From: Methylomicrobium sp.
Lineage (GTDB): Bacteria > Pseudomonadota > Gammaproteobacteria > Methylococcales > Methylomonadaceae
Length of the DNA stretch: 8,276 nt
Direction: 5' to 3'
NCBI GenBank assembly: GCA_007135635.1
Contig: SLIO01000299.1
Location: forward strand, 1-8,276
The notes under the pieces were generated by a model that worked only from the letters and a program-made list of their open reading frames with translations, was not told where the DNA came from and ran no database searches. Position numbers and translations under genes: made by a program. Positions within the stretch are counted from its first letter, which is position 1, and each line of letters begins with the position of its first letter. Below, piece after piece: positions 6,599-8,276 of the stretch.

Positions 6599-7082
6599 CA
6601 GCCGGTTCGGCTTGTTTGTCCAGATTGCCGGTATCCAGCACCGGTGATGCGTCCAAATCTTGAGCATCCATCATTCGTGCGATGCGTTGTAGCGACGAAA
6701 TAATCATGGTTTGCTCCCATTCCTGCAGATTACCGAATTGACGGGTGAATTGGTCTTGTAGAGGAGGGGGGGCGTTTTTGAGGGTTTCCAGGGCTTCCGG
6801 GTTTAAATGGGCGTGAACTTTTCGTTTATCTTCTTTGGAACGTTCGCGATAAACTAAATGTCTTTTTTCCAGCCGATCGAGGATGGTCGTTACGGTTGCT
6901 TGGCTCAGGCTCATGCATTGGGCGATTTCCCCAATAGTCAGCTCGCCTTTATCGCGAATCGTTTGTAGGAGCAGGATTTGCGGTGCGGTTAATCCGGTGG
7001 TTTTGGCTAGGTGTTTTGAGTGTAGATCCGTCGCTCGGATGACTCGGCGCAAGGCTATGAGTACTTCTTCAATTCGATTCAA
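6591..7082 (-). CDS. MarR family transcriptional regulator, EctR/CosR-like
   Basis: This 163-residue protein is a MarR-type dimeric repressor or activator. The winged helix-turn-helix spans about residues 45-95: LTIGEIAQCMSLSQATVTTI includes the recognition helix, and the wing is RSKEDKRKVHAHL (81-93). The opening LIALRRVIRATDLHSKHL with LTAPQILLLQ resembles regulators of compatible-solute genes (EctR of halotolerant methylotrophs, CosR of vibrios), though no ectoine genes are in the window. The tail after about residue 140 is polar and probably disordered. The start codon is TTG at 7082; no ATG or GTG lies in frame between it and the upstream stop at 7131-7133. AAAGAAG (7092-7098) sits 9 nt before it as a ribosome site. 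A MITE abuts the stop codon. Family secure; EctR/CosR relation is from pattern memory. Confidence 0.88.
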   Translation of the reverse strand: MNRIEEVLIALRRVIRATDLHSKHLAKTTGLTAPQILLLQTIRDKGELTIGEIAQCMSLSQATVTTILDRLEKRHLVYRERSKEDKRKVHAHLNPEALETLKNAPPPLQDQFTRQFGNLQEWEQTMIISSLQRIARMMDAQDLDASPVLDTGNLDKQAEPAEK

Positions 7083-7116
7083 CAGTAATATCTTCTTTGT
7101 AGTGAGCAGAATGCGA

Positions 7117-7122
7117 ATTATA
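7117..7122 (-). promoter_or_regulatory. Probable marR promoter, -10 box TATAAT
   Basis: On the minus strand a consensus TATAAT lies 34 bp upstream of the TTG start, predicting a leader of about 25-30 nt that includes the AAAGAAG ribosome site. The -35 region is poor: TCGGCT at a 17-nt spacing, or TTATCG at 20. This suggests a weak or factor-assisted promoter. Confidence 0.5.
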
Positions 7123-7151
7123 AAACGAGTTCATGAATAAGCCGATAATTT

Positions 7152-7178
7152 CAGCAATTCCCAAATTGGGATTTGCTG
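7152..7178. promoter_or_regulatory. 27-bp dyad upstream of marR, candidate operator
   Basis: CAGCAATTCCCAA (7152-7164) and the reverse complement of TTGGGATTTGCTG (7166-7178) match at 12 of 13 positions around a single A. It lies just upstream of the predicted marR -35 region. On the plus strand it covers a TTGGGA hexamer, 19 nt before a TACAAT box (7191-7196). MarR proteins usually bind such palindromes and regulate themselves. The symmetry is seen; binding is inferred. Confidence 0.45.
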
Positions 7179-7234
7179 GTCCGGATCAGTTACAATAATT
7201 GGTCGCGTCCGGATAGACGACACTGTGCGATAAC

Positions 7235-7387
7235 ATGATGAAGTTCATCGGGTGCAATTTTGGAGGAGACCCCAATCGATTTCCAGAGGATACGCAAGTG
7301 TTTTGGCAGCGCTTGCATGAGGATTGGCGGCTGTTCAACGAAACGCCGTTGTTATTGGTGAGGCGGCGTTTCGATGAGGTTCGGTAG
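7235..7387 (+). CDS. Possible small ORF of 50 codons, uncertain
   Basis: An ATGATG start opens a frame reading MMKFIGCNFGGDPNRFPED, continuing to TAG at 7385-7387. The peptide has a protein-like mix with two tryptophans and several phenylalanines, but matches no family I recognise. No ribosome site is visible before the ATG. A weak sigma-70 pair (TTGGGA 7166-7171, TACAAT 7191-7196) lies upstream. Against it, the last third of the frame contains a perfect 10-bp inverted repeat better explained as structure beyond the hemF stop. Apart from this frame, the dyad and the marR promoter, I see nothing else in 7083-7390. Confidence 0.25.
   Translation: MMKFIGCNFGGDPNRFPEDTQVFWQRLHEDWRLFNETPLLLVRRRFDEVR
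7339..7373 (-). terminator. Stem-loop 3' of hemF, no T-tract
   Basis: CGAAACGCCG (7339-7348) and CGGCGTTTCG (7364-7373) are perfect 10-bp complements around a 15-nt loop. The structure begins 17 nt beyond the hemF stop on the minus strand. No T-run follows on that strand, so it is not a standard intrinsic terminator; it may protect the mRNA 3' end or assist a factor-dependent stop. Confidence 0.35.
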
Positions 7388-7390
7388 GTT

Positions 7391-8276
<886 letters not shown>

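Noticed and set aside
7262..7268. GGAGGAG as a strong ribosome site for another small gene
   Set aside because: No ATG, GTG or TTG lies at suitable spacing downstream; it is probably incidental purine-rich sequence.

Overview
The window looks like a chromosomal segment of a gammaproteobacterium of moderate G+C content. HemF is very close to the enterobacterial type from end to end. The gene mix (SulP anion permease with its own LysR regulator, a CosR/EctR-like MarR regulator, a lipid/glycan cassette) would fit a methanotroph of the Methylomonadaceae or a related aquatic gammaproteobacterium. That placement is a judgement from protein style, not a search result.

Layout: (1) 96-2759 holds a LysR-type regulator on the minus strand, divergent from a SulP permease with a C-terminal STAS domain. 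The 159-bp gap between them carries a 31-bp near-perfect dyad (1046-1076), a natural candidate operator. (2) 2909-6366 holds four membrane/envelope genes as two back-to-back pairs: a SAM methyltransferase and a CDP-alcohol phosphatidyltransferase on the minus strand (11-bp overlap), and a GT4 glycosyltransferase and an LPG-synthase-TM/UPF0104 flippase-like protein on the plus strand. Only 27 bp separate the two divergent start codons. Together they could build, modify and translocate a lipid-linked product, which cannot be identified here. (3) 6444-6590 is a 147-bp MITE-like element with 23-bp terminal inverted repeats (21/23 identical), an almost fully palindromic interior and an exact 8-bp target duplication. 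One copy of the duplication contains the stop codon of the next gene. (4) 6591-7082 (minus) is a MarR regulator resembling the EctR/CosR osmolyte group, starting at TTG, with a good TATAAT box and a 27-bp upstream dyad. (5) 7083-7390 is mostly intergenic, with a possible 50-codon ORF and a 10-bp inverted repeat beyond the end of hemF. (6) 7391-8276 (minus) is hemF, oxygen-dependent coproporphyrinogen III oxidase, cut by the window edge and lacking about its first ten residues.

The best new observations are the MITE with intact target duplication at the marR stop codon, the two regulator-associated dyads, and the four-gene lipid/glycan cassette. I found no CRISPR array, rRNA, tRNA or autonomous transposase, and nothing that amounts to a clearly new defence or biosynthetic system.
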